Below, piece by piece: positions 36,166-36,363 of a stretch of DNA of 36,363 bases (within the stretch, counting starts at the first letter, position 1; each line of letters starts with the position of its first letter). The notes beneath the pieces are model-generated. The model made no database searches. It saw only the letters and a program-made list of their open reading frames with translations, and was not told the origin of the DNA. The stretch is from a virus. The stretch spans positions 1 to 36,363 of IMG/VR virus record IMGVR_UViG_3300045972_000282. One strand, given 5' to 3'. The translations under genes and the position numbers were made by a program.

Positions 36166-36243
36166 TTTTGTTGACGATCCGTTGACGGTGTAAAATGTCG
36201 TAAAGTGTAAAACAATGTGTAAGCTGTTGATATTGTGTTGACG
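36166..36243. promoter_or_regulatory. Candidate integrase arm-type sites (right)
   Basis: GTTGACG occurs at 36170-36176, 36181-36187 and 36237-36243, with a related GTTGATA at 36225-36231. The first pair lies in a 24-base block that matches 143-166 at 22 positions. GTGTAAAA occurs twice (36188-36195 and 36205-36212) and may be a Xis or IHF-type site. The third GTTGACG abuts the att repeat. The AT-rich 78 bases hold no gene. Confidence 0.65.
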
Positions 36244-36350
36244 GTTTCAACGGCTTTTAATGCCAAAAAAGAGGGGTTATCTGATGATAACCCCTTGTTT
36301 TTATTGGCGCGCCCTGCAGGATTCGAACCTGCGGCCTACGGCTTAGAAGG
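36244..36350. repeat. attR: right copy of 107-bp attachment-site direct repeat
   Basis: Identical to bases 1-107. Here the repeat continues into CCGTTGCTCTATC, the rest of the tRNA, so this side keeps the functional tRNA gene. Confidence 0.95.
36265..36302 (-). terminator. Rho-independent terminator of tRNA-Arg (right copy)
   Basis: The same 9-bp stem as in attL (36273-36281 with 36286-36294) and the same minus-strand T run, placed just after the 3' CCA of the tRNA. It also blocks the late operon from reading into the host chromosome through its plus-strand T-rich side. Confidence 0.85.
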
Positions 36351-36363
36351 CCGTTGCTCTATC
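36305..36363 (-). tRNA. tRNA-Arg (anticodon TCT), 5' end outside the window
   Basis: On the minus strand the window shows GATAGAGCAACGGC (D-arm end and anticodon stem), loop CTTCTAAG with anticodon TCT, the GCCGTAGG side, the T-arm with GGTTCGAATCC, the acceptor strand and an encoded CCA end at 36305-36307. About 17 more 5' bases lie past the window end. It is the integration target of the phage and stays complete after integration. Confidence 0.92.

Larger units (their letters stand above)
1..36350. mobile_element. Complete temperate siphophage prophage integrated in tRNA-Arg
   Basis: The sequence is bracketed by a perfect 107-bp direct repeat containing a tRNA 3' half, with a tyrosine integrase gene 14 bases inside the left repeat. 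Between the repeats lies a full, ordered set of modules: integration, immunity, replication, packaging, head, tail, lysis. No frame-broken structural gene was found, so the element looks intact and potentially inducible. Excision between the repeats would give a circle of about 36,243 bp. GpA-type terminase and lambda-type portal suggest cos packaging (family knowledge). Gene order and the capsid fold family indicate a lambda/HK97-like siphovirus; classification below that level is not possible from sequence reading alone. Confidence 0.96.

Overview
The window is one complete temperate-phage genome integrated in a tRNA gene, with almost no host DNA. A 107-bp direct repeat at 1-107 and 36244-36350 brackets it. 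The repeat holds the 3' half of a tRNA-Arg (anticodon TCT) and that tRNA's terminator, so the excised circle would be about 36,243 bp. The last bases of the window continue the intact tRNA (minus strand, cut off at its 5' end). The genome is a lambda-like, HK97-fold siphovirus: GpA-type terminase, lambda-type portal, protease-capsid fusion, frameshifted tail chaperone, tape measure, tail-tip hub and spanins. No host gene is present. From the general style of the proteins I guess a Desulfuromonadota (Geobacter-like) host, but this is an impression and not something the sequence proves.

Left end (1-3.7 kb): attL, a tyrosine integrase (minus strand), a low-GC secreted cargo protein (minus), a small membrane-type ORF, then the lysis/lysogeny switch. 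The switch is a CI-like XRE repressor (minus) divergent from a Cro-like XRE protein, followed by a second small XRE protein that resembles the repressor N-terminus and a Xis-like HTH protein. A TTTATACTAC element occurs both in the divergent promoter and at the start of the third XRE gene.

Early region (3.3-11.5 kb): small Cys-rich proteins, an out-of-place minor-tail-Z-like gene, a zinc-ribbon/HTH protein, and a replication module. The module is an SF3 (D5/P4-like) helicase, a 348-bp non-coding origin candidate with 14 AGGAC/GTCCT iterons, a CHC2/TOPRIM primase and a phage-encoded DNA polymerase sliding clamp. The clamp is followed directly by a protein with a clamp-binding-like QMDLL motif. 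A MazG-like protein closes the region.

Late region (11.6-32.3 kb), all plus strand: small and large terminase, an HTH protein, phased GGAAA repeats plus a strong terminator, a gpW-like connector, portal, three structural proteins of unknown role (one built of about fourteen 21-residue repeats), protease-capsid fusion with an internal start, head-tail joining proteins, tail terminator, tail tube, G/GT chaperone with a textbook -1 slippery site, tape measure, distal tail protein, tail hub and a YadA-like fibre.

Right end (32.3-36.2 kb): several Sec-signal proteins, two of which look like tail-associated domains, then small membrane proteins, a putative endolysin, a holin candidate and overlapping Rz/Rz1-type spanins. 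Integrase arm-type repeats and attR follow. Nearly all plus-strand genes overlap or abut by a few bases, so translation is probably coupled throughout.
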